Source of the DNA: Neobacillus sp. DY30
Lineage (GTDB): Bacteria > Bacillota > Bacilli > Bacillales > Cytobacillaceae
Assembly (NCBI RefSeq): GCF_030123065.1
Contig: NZ_CP126093.1
Location: 1,182,001-1,246,000 of the forward strand
Direction of reading: 5' to 3'
Length of the DNA: 64,000 nt
The position numbers and the translations under genes were made by a program. Below the pieces are notes generated by a model. The model saw only the letters and a program-made list of their open reading frames with translations, ran no database searches and had not been told where the DNA came from. Below, one piece after another: positions 52,106-62,496 of the stretch; the first letter of the stretch is position 1; each line of letters starts with the position of its first letter.

Positions 52106-53881
52106 TTGAGCAGTGTTCGCAGATATCTAGAATTTGTTAAGCCATATCGCCTTCAAATTATTGGGACAATTATTATCGGGGTTATAAAATTTGCTATCCC
52201 GCTAATTATACCTATGCTTATTAAGTATGTCGTGGATGATATCATTGGTAAAGCAGGTTTAACCACTGATGAAAAAATAGAAAAATTACTTCTTATAATG
52301 GCGGTAATGATTGTTGTTTTTGTATTTTTAAGGCCGCCAATTGAATATTATCGCCAATATTATGCCCAATGGACATCGAGTAAAATTTTATACGATATCC
52401 GCGACCGTATGTACACCCATATCCAGAAACTTAGTTTTAAGTATTATGCCAATACTCGGTCAGGAGAAGTCATTTCACGCGTTATTAATGATGTTGAGCA
52501 GACGAAAACATTTGTAATCACTGGTTTAATGAATCTGTGGCTTGATATTGCAACAATTGTAATCGCAATTATTATTATGTTTTATATGAATGTCAGGCTA
52601 ACGTTGGTTTCGATTTTGTTATTTCCGCTCTATGCGATTTCAATTAAATACTTTTTTGGTAATCTTCGAAAACTCACGAAGTCTCGCTCGCAAGCACTTG
52701 CTGAGGTTCAGAGCTACCTCCATGAACGTGTGCAAGGAATGCCTGTAATAAAAAGTTTTGCAATTGAAGAGTTTGAGCAGACACAGTTTGATAAACAAAA
52801 TAAAAACTTTTTAGAGAAGGCGTTAGAGCATACCAGTTGGAATGCAAAGGCGTTTTCAGCAGTTAACACCATTACCGATATTGCACCGTTACTTGTTATC
52901 GGCTACTCTGCCTACCTTGTTATCCATGGAGACCTATCGCTGGGAACAATGGTTGCATTTTTTGCTTATATTGATAAATTGTACAATCCGTTAAGAAGAC
53001 TTGTGAACTCATCCACAACCTTGACACAGTCATTCGCTTCGATGGACAGGGTGTTTGAATTCATGGATGAAAAATATGATATTGTCGACGCTTCCAATGC
53101 TGTCATGTGCAAGGATGTAAAGGGAGACATTACGTTTGACCATGTTCAATTTACCTATAATCAGTCAGAAGAAATGATCCTAAAAAACATCAACCTTGAG
53201 GTGAAAAAAGGGGAGACGATTGCTCTTGTTGGGATGAGTGGAGGAGGCAAGTCGACACTTGTCAGCCTGATTCCTCGTTTCTACGATGTAACAAAAGGAA
53301 AAGTTCTCTTAGATGGAATAGATATCCGCGACTTCCAGGTCCAATCCTTACGAGATAAAATTGGCGTTGTTTTTCAGGACAATATTTTATTTAGTGACTC
53401 GGTTAAGAACAATATCTTATTAGGAAAACCCGGCTCCACGGATGAAGAAGTTTATCAAGCTGCCAAAGCTGCCAATGCGCACGATTTTATCATGAGTCTT
53501 GCAAATGGGTATGATACGAAGGTCGGAGAAAGAGGGGTAAAACTTTCGGGTGGTCAGAAGCAAAGAGTAGCAATTGCCCGCGTCTTTTTACGAAACCCGC
53601 CGATTTTGATTCTAGATGAGGCAACTTCAGCTCTTGATTTAGAAAGTGAACACCTTATCCAAGAAGCACTTGATAAACTGGCGAAGGACCGAACTACCTT
53701 TGTCGTAGCCCACCGTTTATCAACCATCACTCATGCTGATCGAATTGTCTTAATCGAACATGGTCAGATTGTAGAAGTAGGCAGCCATGATGAATTAATG
53801 ACGAAACAGGGCAATTATTATAAATTATTTCAAGTGCAGCAGCTGGAACAGCATAAAGAAAATACGCCGTTGCAAGCATAG
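52106..53881 (+). CDS. ygaD: ABC exporter (YgaD), homodimer type
   Basis: The 591-residue half-transporter has six membrane helices (about 15-300) and a full ATPase: Walker [11 protein letters not shown]-loop VVFQDNILF, signature [14 protein letters not shown], Walker [12 protein letters not shown] and H-loop VAHRL. With no partner gene it should work as a homodimer, like BmrA or MsbA. It starts at TTG, supported by AAGGGGGG six bases before. It matches ygaD in place; substrate unknown, lipid or drug likely. Confidence 0.88.
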   Translation: MSSVRRYLEFVKPYRLQIIGTIIIGVIKFAIPLIIPMLIKYVVDDIIGKAGLTTDEKIEKLLLIMAVMIVVFVFLRPPIEYYRQYYAQWTSSKILYDIRDRMYTHIQKLSFKYYANTRSGEVISRVINDVEQTKTFVITGLMNLWLDIATIVIAIIIMFYMNVRLTLVSILLFPLYAISIKYFFGNLRKLTKSRSQALAEVQSYLHERVQGMPVIKSFAIEEFEQTQFDKQNKNFLEKALEHTSWNAKAFSAVNTITDIAPLLVIGYSAYLVIHGDLSLGTMVAFFAYIDKLYNPLRRLVNSSTTLTQSFASMDRVFEFMDEKYDIVDASNAVMCKDVKGDITFDHVQFTYNQSEEMILKNINLEVKKGETIALVGMSGGGKSTLVSLIPRFYDVTKGKVLLDGIDIRDFQVQSLRDKIGVVFQDNILFSDSVKNNILLGKPGSTDEEVYQAAKAANAHDFIMSLANGYDTKVGERGVKLSGGQKQRVAIARVFLRNPPILILDEATSALDLESEHLIQEALDKLAKDRTTFVVAHRLSTITHADRIVLIEHGQIVEVGSHDELMTKQGNYYKLFQVQQLEQHKENTPLQA

Positions 53882-53890
53882 AAGAGAACA

Positions 53891-53926
53891 AAAAAAAATG
53901 ACGTAATCACATACGTCATTTTTTTT
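53891..53926. terminator. Bidirectional terminator between ygaD and ygaE
   Basis: AAAAAAAATGACGTA / TACGTCATTTTTTTT with a 6-nt loop. Confidence 0.9.
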
Positions 53927-53963
53927 GTTCCTCCTGCATCACTTATACGCTGAGTTTTTATTG

Positions 53964-55037
53964 TTATTCAATTTCCTTCTGTTCAATCGATACCTCATTA
54001 TGATGAAAGGCTTGAAAGCTAGTTATTAATGTGTCTAGATGTTCAACCTGTTCCCCATAATCAATGATTGAAGAAACTATCTGCATGGTATGGTATAAAT
54101 GCAGGTCGTCTTGATCGCTATAGAGCTTGTGGTGAATCAAGAATAATTCGAATAATTCCTTATTATTAATACAGGAATTTGTTTCATTGTCCAAAGGTGC
54201 TGGAACTTTGCCGATAAACCGCAGCATTAATTGCTCATGGTGATAAATGACACTGTCGAGCTGCTCTTGTATCGACTGTTGAAAGTTTTCCGGCAAATGA
54301 AGAATTTCATTTTCAAATCGATGAAGTTTTTTTAATGTATCCAATGCCTTTTTGGCAGTGGAACTCATTTGCCTAAAGACCACTAGTTTTCTAGATTTTT
54401 CTAAACTAATCTTTTTAAAATAACTTCTTTCTTCTTTATACATTAAATAAAATTGTTCTATCTTTATTAAATTGTCTTTTAATTTTTCAATATCGGCCTT
54501 TAGCATATTGTGGTCAAAATCATGCCGAGTACTTAATCGTATCCAGCGAATAATTTCCTCTGTCGTCCCTGTGATTTTAAAATACAGCTTATTTTCATAC
54601 TTAGGCGGCAGGAACACAAGGTTTACCACAAAGGCAGAAAAGACTCCAATCATGATGGTTGAGAAACGGATTCCGGCAAACGGTATAAAATCGGTGCCAG
54701 GGGTTTCCATAATTGAAACTAGTGTTACTAGAGATAGTCCAATTGTATTTTCAATTTTTAATTTAAGGTTGATAATAATAACAATAACAGCGGCTAAACC
54801 GATAATGATAATATGATTTCCTAGCAGCAGGACAAAAATCACTGCAAGAATCGCACCAATTAAATTCCCTTGTATTTGTTCAACAATTGTTAAATAGGAA
54901 CGATAAATCGTTGGCTGGATTGCAAAAATTGCAGCAATCCCTGCCAATACGGGGGAGGGCGAGTGCAGCAGCTGTGCTAAGTAAAGGGATAAGACGATTG
55001 CAATTCCCGTTTTAAAGATGCGGGCACCTAACTTCAT
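53964..55037 (-). CDS. ygaE: YgaE-like aromatic acid exporter family membrane protein
   Basis: The 357-residue protein has an N-terminal block of about six helices (residues 1-140: LGARIFKTGIAIVLSLYLA and IAAIFAIQPTIYRSYLTI) and a helical soluble C-terminal half. This is the layout of the ArAE/FUSC-like exporters of bacilli. It lies between ygaD and gsaB as in B. subtilis, but a glutamate synthase gene is inserted between it and gsaB here. Substrate unknown. Confidence 0.8.
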   Translation of the reverse strand: MKLGARIFKTGIAIVLSLYLAQLLHSPSPVLAGIAAIFAIQPTIYRSYLTIVEQIQGNLIGAILAVIFVLLLGNHIIIIGLAAVIVIIINLKLKIENTIGLSLVTLVSIMETPGTDFIPFAGIRFSTIMIGVFSAFVVNLVFLPPKYENKLYFKITGTTEEIIRWIRLSTRHDFDHNMLKADIEKLKDNLIKIEQFYLMYKEERSYFKKISLEKSRKLVVFRQMSSTAKKALDTLKKLHRFENEILHLPENFQQSIQEQLDSVIYHHEQLMLRFIGKVPAPLDNETNSCINNKELFELFLIHHKLYSDQDDLHLYHTMQIVSSIIDYGEQVEHLDTLITSFQAFHHNEVSIEQKEIE

Positions 55038-55189
55038 TACAAATGGTTTCCTTTCAAATTTAAGTGATTTGTAGATAGTTTACTTCATTAATGAACAATT
55101 ACGTACTATACATGGATTAAACCATTTTATCAAGAGATATTATATGAATTTTCTTTAGCAATAGTTAAAGATATTTGTTTAATAACAAA

Positions 55190-55226
55190 AAAAGAACGTC
55201 CACTTTATAAGGCGGACGTTTCTTTT
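55190..55226 (-). terminator. Terminator of the glutamate synthase gene
   Basis: AAAGAACGTCC pairs with GGACGTTTCTTT (one bulge); A-rich run on the plus strand gives a U tract on the minus-strand transcript. Confidence 0.8.
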
Positions 55227-55229
55227 AAA

Positions 55230-58200
55230 TCATTCTGTAGAAACAGCTGGGTCAGCTTGTTCTTTGACTGGTACAATTTGAATAAAGTGATCTTCTGGGT
55301 TAGAGAGTAATGCGCGAAGCAGATTTGCTTCCTCTGTCTGCCCATCGTTTTCTAGTATTTCCGTATATTTACCTAGAAGTTCATTCACATCTTTTTTGCC
55401 ATTTTCGCTTAAGCTCATGACTGAAACTTTAGCGCCTTTTGCAATCCTTCTCATTATTGCTTCAGCAGTTAACCCAACTTCAGGCTGCTGGCGAACATAA
55501 ACAACCCCACCGGTCATACCAGCACAAATCCATGGACCTGGGTCACCTAATACTAATCCTCGACCGTTCGTCATGTATTCAAAGGCGAATCCTTTAATGT
55601 TCGCATTGGCACCGATATTTCCTGTCTCTTTCTTAGGTATAGGCTGCTTCACAAAGCCGCCGATGATTAGGTCAGCACCAGAAAGGCGAATTCCTGCACG
55701 GGCATCTGCATTCCCTTGAGCAACAAGGAGACCTTTTTGTGCGCCATATCCGAAACCTTTACCAACAGAACCATTATAGTAGTTCCCATCTTTTCCCTTG
55801 GACTTTAGGATATAGATATTTCCGCCAAAAGAAGTTTTACCAACTCCATCTTGACCGCCGCCGTTAACAGTAATTTCAATTCCTCCACTATTATAAGCCC
55901 CTAATCCATTACCAGGAATCGAGCCGTTTTTATACTTAAGCTGTACAGGAGGAAGCTGCTGGTATGACCCATCCAATCGTCCACGGACGCGGTGACAAGA
56001 AACTCTGCTTGCCAAGACACGCTGTTCGGAAGTGACACTATCAAATTCGCGAGAAGAATGTAATTGATCTACGCTGGCATCTAAATACTCAGCACCCACA
56101 GCTACTTGCATTTGGACCTCTTGCAGTGCCTTGGTTTCTTCTGATTTTGTAAATTGGCTAATTTCTAATGGTTTTAATAAATATGAAAGGCTAAGCTGAT
56201 CTTTTCCTTTTACCTGTTCCAGTAAATCAGAACGTCCAACCGCATCCTGTAAATTAGTTATACCGATTGAAGCAGCCAGAGCTTTTAATTCATTTCCAAA
56301 AGATGAAAATAAATTCATAATTCCATTAACAGCCAAGTCAAACTGACGTGGTACAAAGCGGCGAAGTCCATGTTCCTTCGCTTGAACTTCAGACTCAATT
56401 TGTGTAGCAATCCCAACATGACAGGTATCTAAATGACATCCACGGCATGTTGTACAGCCGATCGCAAGCATAGATAATGTGCCAAAGCCAACGCGATTTG
56501 CACCGAGAAGCATAACTTTCATAACATCCAAGGCACTCTTCATTCCACCATCTGCCCAAATTTCTACTTGATTGCGGAGTCCGCTTTCAAGTAGGGCATT
56601 ATGTGCCGCTTTTACACCAATTTCGACTGGAAGTCCGACGTGCTGAAGGGCATGGATTCTGGCCGCACCTGTACCGCCATCAAAACCGCTTAATGTTATA
56701 ATATCTGCGCCGGCTTTAGCGATACCAACAGCGATTGTGCCAATGTTCGGTACAACAGGTACCTTTACAGCAATTTTCGCTTGGTCATTACCTGTTTTTA
56801 ACTCAAGGATCATTTGCGCTAGATCCTCAATGGAATAAATATCATGGTTATTTGATGGTGAAATTAAGTCAGAACCAAGTGTAGCATTACGGGCAGCAGC
56901 AACCTTGGCGGTTACCTTTGAACCAGGTAAGTGACCGCCTTCGCCAGGTTTTGCACCTTGACCGATTTTTATTTCTAATAGATTAGATGAGTTTAAAAGC
57001 TCAGCGTTTACGCCAAAACGTCCAGAAGCAATTTGCTGTCCTCTTGTTTTTGGATATTTACCAAGCATATCCTTAATTTCGCCGCCTTCACCATTAAGAC
57101 TGATCATATTTAGGCGGTCCGCACCTTCAGCGTATGCTCTAAAGGCAATCTCATTCTGTGAACCAAACGACATGGAAGAAATAATAAATGGTAAATCATG
57201 TTCACCAACTGCAATGTTAACATTTTCTGGTGAGATTGCTTGATTACCTTGCTTTAATTGAAGTAAATGACGAATGGTCGTTGGATTCTGCTCTTCTTGT
57301 TCACTGATTTTTTCCCTGTAAGCACTATAGTCACCAGTAGCAGCAACTTCACCAATAGCCTTCCAAATACGAGGGAACAGGCTGAAGGTCTTACCGACTC
57401 TTTCTTTTTCATTTTTATAATCTTCTGCTCTTTGGATAGCATCCTTTTTCATTGCTTCAAAATCATTCTGTATATCTTTTGAACCAAAGAAGTTAACGAC
57501 CTTTAACACGTTTGCTATATCTTCGTGTAAACCAATGCTGGAGAAAAGTCTTCCATACCCGCGTAATTCATGAATACCAATTGTTGATATTACTTTTTCA
57601 AGACCTTTTGATAAAGCGCTATAAAGGTTTTCTAATGGTTTGTTGGATTCATCAAGGACTGTCATGAACATATAATACGGGCTGATTAAATCGGCCCCTA
57701 GACCAAAAACAGTTACGATGTCATGCAGTGAACGAATGGAAGCTGAACGCAGCACTAATGAACAATTTCTTCTTAACTCCGCTTTCACCAACGCTTGATC
57801 GACGGCTGATGTAACTAAATGTGGATCAATCCAGTAAAAATCCTCAGAATGTGCATTTGCATCATCAAGGACAAGCAGGCTCTTTCCTGAAGTAACCGCT
57901 TGGACAGCTTCATCTGATATTCTTGTTAGAGCTGCATCAATGTTCTCATTTTTCCTAAAGGTTGTTGAAATAAACGCAACAAGTTTTTGCTTTTGGAAAT
58001 GCTGAACAACTTGATCAAAGCTTGGCTGCCCAATCGTTTCTGAACATCTATAACCAGCTTTGCCTTCTAAAAGAAGGGGAGTGGTCAGCTCAAGGATTGT
58101 TTCTGTTATTTCATTTTTGAATAATCCAGGACGTTTGCCAATAATCACTCTTGTTGAAAAGTGTTCCGTTTCACGATCTCGGTCTATGGCTGGATTTGTA

Positions 58201-59699
58201 ACAACTGCTACGCTTTCTTTAATATAATCGGCAATATTTTTGCGCTCAGGATTAAGTGCAGCTAATGGGGCATCATGTCCAAGGGAGCGAATAGGCTCGA
58301 CACCTTTTTCAGCCATTTGCTCGATATATTGGATGTGCTCTCTTTCCCAACCAAATGCTTTATATTGTCCATTATGAATCTTGTCGGGATAATTCATGGT
58401 AATCGTTTTTTCTAACGTTGGTACTTGTAAACGTAATCGAGAATCTTCAAGATTTAAGCGTTTGGAAAAACGGCTATAAACCTCTTTTTGAAAGCGTTCC
58501 TGTTCGTAAACCTCTAATTTATTATTATTCCACTTAAAGCCGACCTTTTCTCCTGGAGCTAGAGGCTTTGGTTCATTTACATACTCACTCGATGGAATGA
58601 TTCCTGGCTCTGATGAAAATAAATAAGAACTATCAATTTCCAGCATCCAAAGTGGGCGCAGACCTAATGCATCGACACTAAATACAGCTTCATCCCCATA
58701 TCTAGAAATAATGCCAGCCGGACCTTGTGCAAAGTGACCCCAAGCTTCACGAATATAAGTATATAAATCTTGTAAATCTTCAGAGTAGGCTTTAATTTCA
58801 TTTATAATTGGAGGGAATAACAGATCCATTACCTCGAATAAGGTGTACCCTTCACGGCAAATTAACGTTTCCATAGTCCGGCTTAGATCTTGTGAGTCAC
58901 TGCCATCCTTTACGAGTGGAACACCAATCATTTTTGCTTCGTCACGAAGTTTTGCAATCGTGTTAATTTCCCCATTGTGGCCAAGTACACTAAAAGGCTG
59001 CACCCGGAAAAAACTAGATAGGGTATTGGTAGAGTAACGGTTATGACCGAGAGTAATTGTTGATGCAACAATTGGACTAGCTAAATCTTGATAGTAACGA
59101 GGGAGGATATCTCCGGCACCCATGACTTTATAGACAGCATGGTTTTGGCTTAGAGATGCAACATGTACATAATAGTTGGTTTCAAAATCAATGATGGCTT
59201 CGAATAAAACTTTTGTTAATTCTTGCCCTGTTTTTTCAGAAAGGCAGGCGAATTGCCAGAAAACAGGATTTTCCTGAATCGCAATGGGACCTAAAGCGTT
59301 TGAATCGGTCACTTGGTTTGTTTCAAAAATCACGTCTAACCCATAGTTATGCAGTTTCTGAAGTAATTCTTGTTTAGTAGATGACCAGTCGGCTTTTTGG
59401 CTGATAAAAACATGACCAACAGCAAAGCTCGCATTTTCTGTGTGAGACGGGTCTACACCGGCACTTTGTAATTTTTCCTTCCAAAGTGCTTTTGGGATAT
59501 CAACATGAATTCCAACACCATCACCTTCACCGTTAATGAAGCCAGCACGATGATTCATGGTAACTAAGGCGTCTATACAATCAAAAATGTTTTTTCTTGT
59601 AGGGATCTTGTTTTTTTCAAGGCAAGCGACAATTCCGCAGGCATCATGTTCTTGCTTATGGAAATCTTTAAAAAGAGAAGGAGTCCATCTTTCTGTCAT
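55230..59699 (-). CDS. Glutamate synthase large subunit (lone GOGAT alpha chain)
   Basis: This 1489-residue enzyme transfers the amide of glutamine to 2-oxoglutarate. Order of domains: amidotransferase with nucleophile Cys21 (EHDACGIV) exposed after removal of a 20-residue propeptide; a central domain; the FMN/2-oxoglutarate barrel; the iron-sulfur cluster cysteines in CTTCRGCHLDTCHVG (near residue 1070); and a C-terminal beta-helix rich in Gly. No small subunit gene (gltD) is adjacent. It may pair with a distant small subunit or use ferredoxin. The start codon has no close ribosome binding site; a strong one lies 39-47 bp upstream, before a four-codon frame. Confidence 0.9.
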   Translation of the reverse strand: MTERWTPSLFKDFHKQEHDACGIVACLEKNKIPTRKNIFDCIDALVTMNHRAGFINGEGDGVGIHVDIPKALWKEKLQSAGVDPSHTENASFAVGHVFISQKADWSSTKQELLQKLHNYGLDVIFETNQVTDSNALGPIAIQENPVFWQFACLSEKTGQELTKVLFEAIIDFETNYYVHVASLSQNHAVYKVMGAGDILPRYYQDLASPIVASTITLGHNRYSTNTLSSFFRVQPFSVLGHNGEINTIAKLRDEAKMIGVPLVKDGSDSQDLSRTMETLICREGYTLFEVMDLLFPPIINEIKAYSEDLQDLYTYIREAWGHFAQGPAGIISRYGDEAVFSVDALGLRPLWMLEIDSSYLFSSEPGIIPSSEYVNEPKPLAPGEKVGFKWNNNKLEVYEQERFQKEVYSRFSKRLNLEDSRLRLQVPTLEKTITMNYPDKIHNGQYKAFGWEREHIQYIEQMAEKGVEPIRSLGHDAPLAALNPERKNIADYIKESVAVVTNPAIDRDRETEHFSTRVIIGKRPGLFKNEITETILELTTPLLLEGKAGYRCSETIGQPSFDQVVQHFQKQKLVAFISTTFRKNENIDAALTRISDEAVQAVTSGKSLLVLDDANAHSEDFYWIDPHLVTSAVDQALVKAELRRNCSLVLRSASIRSLHDIVTVFGLGADLISPYYMFMTVLDESNKPLENLYSALSKGLEKVISTIGIHELRGYGRLFSSIGLHEDIANVLKVVNFFGSKDIQNDFEAMKKDAIQRAEDYKNEKERVGKTFSLFPRIWKAIGEVAATGDYSAYREKISEQEEQNPTTIRHLLQLKQGNQAISPENVNIAVGEHDLPFIISSMSFGSQNEIAFRAYAEGADRLNMISLNGEGGEIKDMLGKYPKTRGQQIASGRFGVNAELLNSSNLLEIKIGQGAKPGEGGHLPGSKVTAKVAAARNATLGSDLISPSNNHDIYSIEDLAQMILELKTGNDQAKIAVKVPVVPNIGTIAVGIAKAGADIITLSGFDGGTGAARIHALQHVGLPVEIGVKAAHNALLESGLRNQVEIWADGGMKSALDVMKVMLLGANRVGFGTLSMLAIGCTTCRGCHLDTCHVGIATQIESEVQAKEHGLRRFVPRQFDLAVNGIMNLFSSFGNELKALAASIGITNLQDAVGRSDLLEQVKGKDQLSLSYLLKPLEISQFTKSEETKALQEVQMQVAVGAEYLDASVDQLHSSREFDSVTSEQRVLASRVSCHRVRGRLDGSYQQLPPVQLKYKNGSIPGNGLGAYNSGGIEITVNGGGQDGVGKTSFGGNIYILKSKGKDGNYYNGSVGKGFGYGAQKGLLVAQGNADARAGIRLSGADLIIGGFVKQPIPKKETGNIGANANIKGFAFEYMTNGRGLVLGDPGPWICAGMTGGVVYVRQQPEVGLTAEAIMRRIAKGAKVSVMSLSENGKKDVNELLGKYTEILENDGQTEEANLLRALLSNPEDHFIQIVPVKEQADPAVSTE

Positions 59700-59822
59700 A
59701 TAAATTTGGCTTCAGCGGATGTCCATCTAAAGCCGATTCACCTCCTATATAGATAAATAGTGTAAGATTTGTTGCCATAAAAAGCCGAGAATAATAGTAG
59801 TTGTTAGAAAAATAATAATTTT

Positions 59823-59851
59823 ATATTATCATATGAATTTTCAGAAATCAA
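59823..59851 (-). promoter_or_regulatory. Candidate promoter of the glutamate synthase gene
   Basis: Minus strand: TTGATT (59851-59846), 17 bp, TAATAT (59828-59823). This predicts a leader of about 115 nt. Confidence 0.45.
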
Positions 59852-59921
59852 ATAAATATACAAAAAAATGGATAGAAAATGCAGGAAAATATAAAGAAGA
59901 AAAAATGTCAAAAAGTTGTAT

Positions 59922-59935
59922 TGTAAACGTTTTCA
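59922..59935. promoter_or_regulatory. cre site (CcpA) upstream of the glutamate synthase gene
   Basis: TGTAAACGTTTTCA matches the cre consensus TGWAANCGNTNWCA at every defined position. It lies about 110 bp upstream of the predicted transcript start, between the gsaB terminator and the promoter. That upstream position fits activation rather than repression. Confidence 0.65.
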
Positions 59936-59950
59936 TAGAGTATTTAAAAA

Positions 59951-59977
59951 TATAGAGAGTGGTTTCCACTCTCTATA
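59951..59977 (-). terminator. Terminator of gsaB
   Basis: Perfect 12-bp stem TATAGAGAGTGG / CCACTCTCTATA with a 3-nt loop, T-rich on the minus transcript. Confidence 0.85.
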
Positions 59978-59997
59978 CGTGAATAAAAAATGTATAT

Positions 59998-61293
59998 TTA
60001 TTCGCATTTTAGTAAAGAAAATGCATTGTTGACAGCATGAAGTGTAGCCTCTATATCTTCTTCTGTATGAGCAATAGTTAAGAACCAGGCCTCATATTTA
60101 GAAGGTGCAAGGTTTATGCCTTGCTGCAGCATTAGCTTGAAAAATCTTCCGAACATTTCACCGTCTGTTTTTTCTGCCTGCTCATAGTTTTCAATTTTTT
60201 CCTTAGTAAAATATACAGTAAGTGCACCCTTCAAACGATTGATGGTGATTTGAATATCATGTTCTTTCGCTGCTTCTAAAATTCCTTGTTCAAGCATGGC
60301 ACCTAAACGATCAAGGTAGTCATAAACTCCATCTTGCTTTAGGACCTCGAGACAGGCAATTCCTGAAAGGATGGAGGCTGGATTACCAGCCATCGTTCCT
60401 GCTTGATAGGCGGGCCCCAGCGGTGCAACTTCTTCCATAATTTCTTTGCGTCCGCCATATGCACCAATTGGAAGACCGCCGCCAATTATTTTTCCTAAAG
60501 CTGTTAAATCAGGCTGAATCCCTAATAAATCTTGTGCTCCGCCATACATAAAGCGGAAAGCAGTAATGACTTCATCATAGATAACAAGCGCACCTGCAGC
60601 ATGAGTAAGATCATTTACCTGTTGTAAGAATCCTGGTTTTGGTTCAACAATTCCAAAGTTCCCGACAATCGGTTCCACTAGAACTGCAGCAATTTGATCG
60701 CCCCACTTTTCTAACGCTTCCTTAAATGGCTCAATATCATTAAAAGGTACGGTAATCACTTCTTGGGCGATACTCTTAGGAACTCCTGCAGAATCAGGGG
60801 TTCCTAGAGTAGATGGACCTGACCCAGCAGCGACAAGAACAAGGTCAGAGTGACCATGGTAACAACCAGCAAACTTAATAATCTTATCTCTTCCAGTATA
60901 GGCACGGGCTACACGGATTGTTGTCATTACTGCTTCCGTACCTGAATTCACAAAACGAACCTTTTCTAAAAAGGGCATCGCTTCCTTCAGCATTTTTGCA
61001 AACTTTACCTCATGGGGGGTAGGTGTTCCAAAAAGAACACCAGTCTCAGCTGCCTTTTTAATTGCTTCCGTTATATGGGGATGTGCATGACCTGTGATAA
61101 TCGGACCGTAAGCAGCTAGATAATCAATATACTGATTTCCGTCCACATCATAGAAATAAGCTCCTTGCGCACGCTCCATTACCACTGGGGCACCGCCACC
61201 GACTGCCTTGTAAGAACGGGAGGGGCTGTTTACACCGCCAACAATATGTTCTAAAGCTTCATTATGTATTCGTTCAGAATTTGTAAATTGCAT
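59998..61293 (-). CDS. gsaB: Glutamate-1-semialdehyde 2,1-aminomutase (GsaB/HemL2)
   Basis: The 431-residue class III PLP enzyme converts glutamate-1-semialdehyde to 5-aminolevulinate for heme synthesis. The PLP lysine is in [17 protein letters not shown] (near residue 267); [15 protein letters not shown] and YDEVITAFR are diagnostic. Bacilli carry hemL in the hem operon plus gsaB here before bcp, and position says gsaB. AAGGAGGAAAAGG precedes the ATG. Confidence 0.92.
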   Translation of the reverse strand: MQFTNSERIHNEALEHIVGGVNSPSRSYKAVGGGAPVVMERAQGAYFYDVDGNQYIDYLAAYGPIITGHAHPHITEAIKKAAETGVLFGTPTPHEVKFAKMLKEAMPFLEKVRFVNSGTEAVMTTIRVARAYTGRDKIIKFAGCYHGHSDLVLVAAGSGPSTLGTPDSAGVPKSIAQEVITVPFNDIEPFKEALEKWGDQIAAVLVEPIVGNFGIVEPKPGFLQQVNDLTHAAGALVIYDEVITAFRFMYGGAQDLLGIQPDLTALGKIIGGGLPIGAYGGRKEIMEEVAPLGPAYQAGTMAGNPASILSGIACLEVLKQDGVYDYLDRLGAMLEQGILEAAKEHDIQITINRLKGALTVYFTKEKIENYEQAEKTDGEMFGRFFKLMLQQGINLAPSKYEAWFLTIAHTEEDIEATLHAVNNAFSLLKCE

Positions 61294-61467
61294 TCCTTTT
61301 CCTCCTTGAAATGGATTCCTTCCTATAATAGCACTTTTTTAATCGACTTTTATTTGTTTTACTTTTGAAAAATTTCATGCTCCTGCCACTTTAGCAAGGA
61401 TTATAGATATTTTATTGTCCAAGCTGGCATAGAATGGGACTAACTGACTCTATAGAGGTGTCCGCTG

Positions 61468-61872
61468 ATGTTTTATTTTTTATTACCAATCGTAATTTTT
61501 TGTATTTTTATGAGTATCAGAACATTGTTTATTCCAAACACGATAAAAGGAAAGTTTGTTTCTATTGAAAACGCACTTTTTTTGGGTTCTATCTATCTAA
61601 CTGTAATTCTCGGATTTGGGCTCATCTATTTATTATTTGAATTAAAGGGGATCTCGTTACTTGTTGAGGTAAATGGTGAAAACAACTATAACTTGTTCGA
61701 AACGAGCTTTTATTTTAGCGCAATGACATTATTTTCTGTTGGCAATGGAGATGTTATTCCACATGGCTTGGGGAGGATGGTAGCAGTGGTCGAAGCATTA
61801 ATTGGATATACACTGCCTGCAGCCTTTGTAGCTCGAGCATTGATGGACCGTGAAGTGAAAGATATTAAATAG
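61468..61872 (+). CDS. Two-TM potassium-channel-like protein with unusual filter
   Basis: The 134-residue protein has an N-terminal signal-anchor-like helix (1-20), a helix at about 36-58, a pore-loop candidate and a final helix (about 103-122), the Ion_trans_2 layout. The filter-like sequence reads TLFSVGNGDVIP (87-98), where potassium channels have T-x-T-V-G-Y-G-D: the filter tyrosine is Asn. It could conduct less selectively or be a regulatory relative. No cytoplasmic ligand domain. AGAGGTG precedes the ATG. Located between gsaB and bcp. Confidence 0.7.
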   Translation: MFYFLLPIVIFCIFMSIRTLFIPNTIKGKFVSIENALFLGSIYLTVILGFGLIYLLFELKGISLLVEVNGENNYNLFETSFYFSAMTLFSVGNGDVIPHGLGRMVAVVEALIGYTLPAAFVARALMDREVKDIK

Positions 61873-61937
61873 TTGTATTGTTCATCATGTTTGGTTAGGC
61901 TTATGGAAGAGTATATTTTCCATGAGGTGATTAAGTT

Positions 61938-62408
61938 ATGACAATTGAGTTAGGCAAACAAGCTCCTGATTTTGAATTGTTAGCTAGTAATGGTGAAAAA
62001 GTAAAATTATCAGATTTTAAGGGCAAAAATGTGGTATTGTATTTTTATCCCAAGGATATGACACCAGGTTGTACGACCCAAGCGTGTGATTTCAGGGATT
62101 ATCACGGTGACTTTTCAGATTTAAATTCTGTCATTATTGGAGTCAGCCCAGACCCTATAGAAAAACATGAAAAATTTATAGATAAGTACAACTTGCCTTT
62201 TTTACTTTTATTTGATGAAAACACAAGAGTTTCTGAATTGTATGAGGTTTGGAAATTAAAGAAGAATTTCGGCAAAGAGTATATGGGAATTGAAAGATCT
62301 ACATTTGTCATTGATAAAGATGGTAAATTGGTGAAAGAATGGCGGAAAGTTAAAGTAAAAGGACATGTCGAAGAAGCTTTACAGTATATAAAAGAGAATC
62401 TAGCATAA
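61938..62408 (+). CDS. bcp: Thiol peroxidase, Bcp/PrxQ type
   Basis: The 156-residue peroxiredoxin reduces peroxides via peroxidatic Cys45 in TPGCTTQAC and resolving Cys50 five residues later, the E. coli BCP pattern. The thioredoxin fold is complete (VVLYFYPKDMTPGC, then ERSTFVIDKDGKL). It corresponds to B. subtilis ygaF, normally followed by perR; here an IclR gene follows instead. GAGGTGATT precedes the ATG. Confidence 0.92.
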   Translation: MTIELGKQAPDFELLASNGEKVKLSDFKGKNVVLYFYPKDMTPGCTTQACDFRDYHGDFSDLNSVIIGVSPDPIEKHEKFIDKYNLPFLLLFDENTRVSELYEVWKLKKNFGKEYMGIERSTFVIDKDGKLVKEWRKVKVKGHVEEALQYIKENLA

Positions 62409-62468
62409 AGAATCATAGGCTGACATCAGAGCTTTTCTTCACTGAGAAGTAAGGCTCTTTGGGTGAAA

Positions 62469-62496
62469 AAATAAGCGGGGAGATACCCGCTTATTT
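62469..62496. terminator. Bidirectional terminator between bcp and IclR gene
   Basis: AAATAAGCGGG / CCCGCTTATTT with a 6-nt loop; overlaps the stop of the minus-strand gene. Confidence 0.8.
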
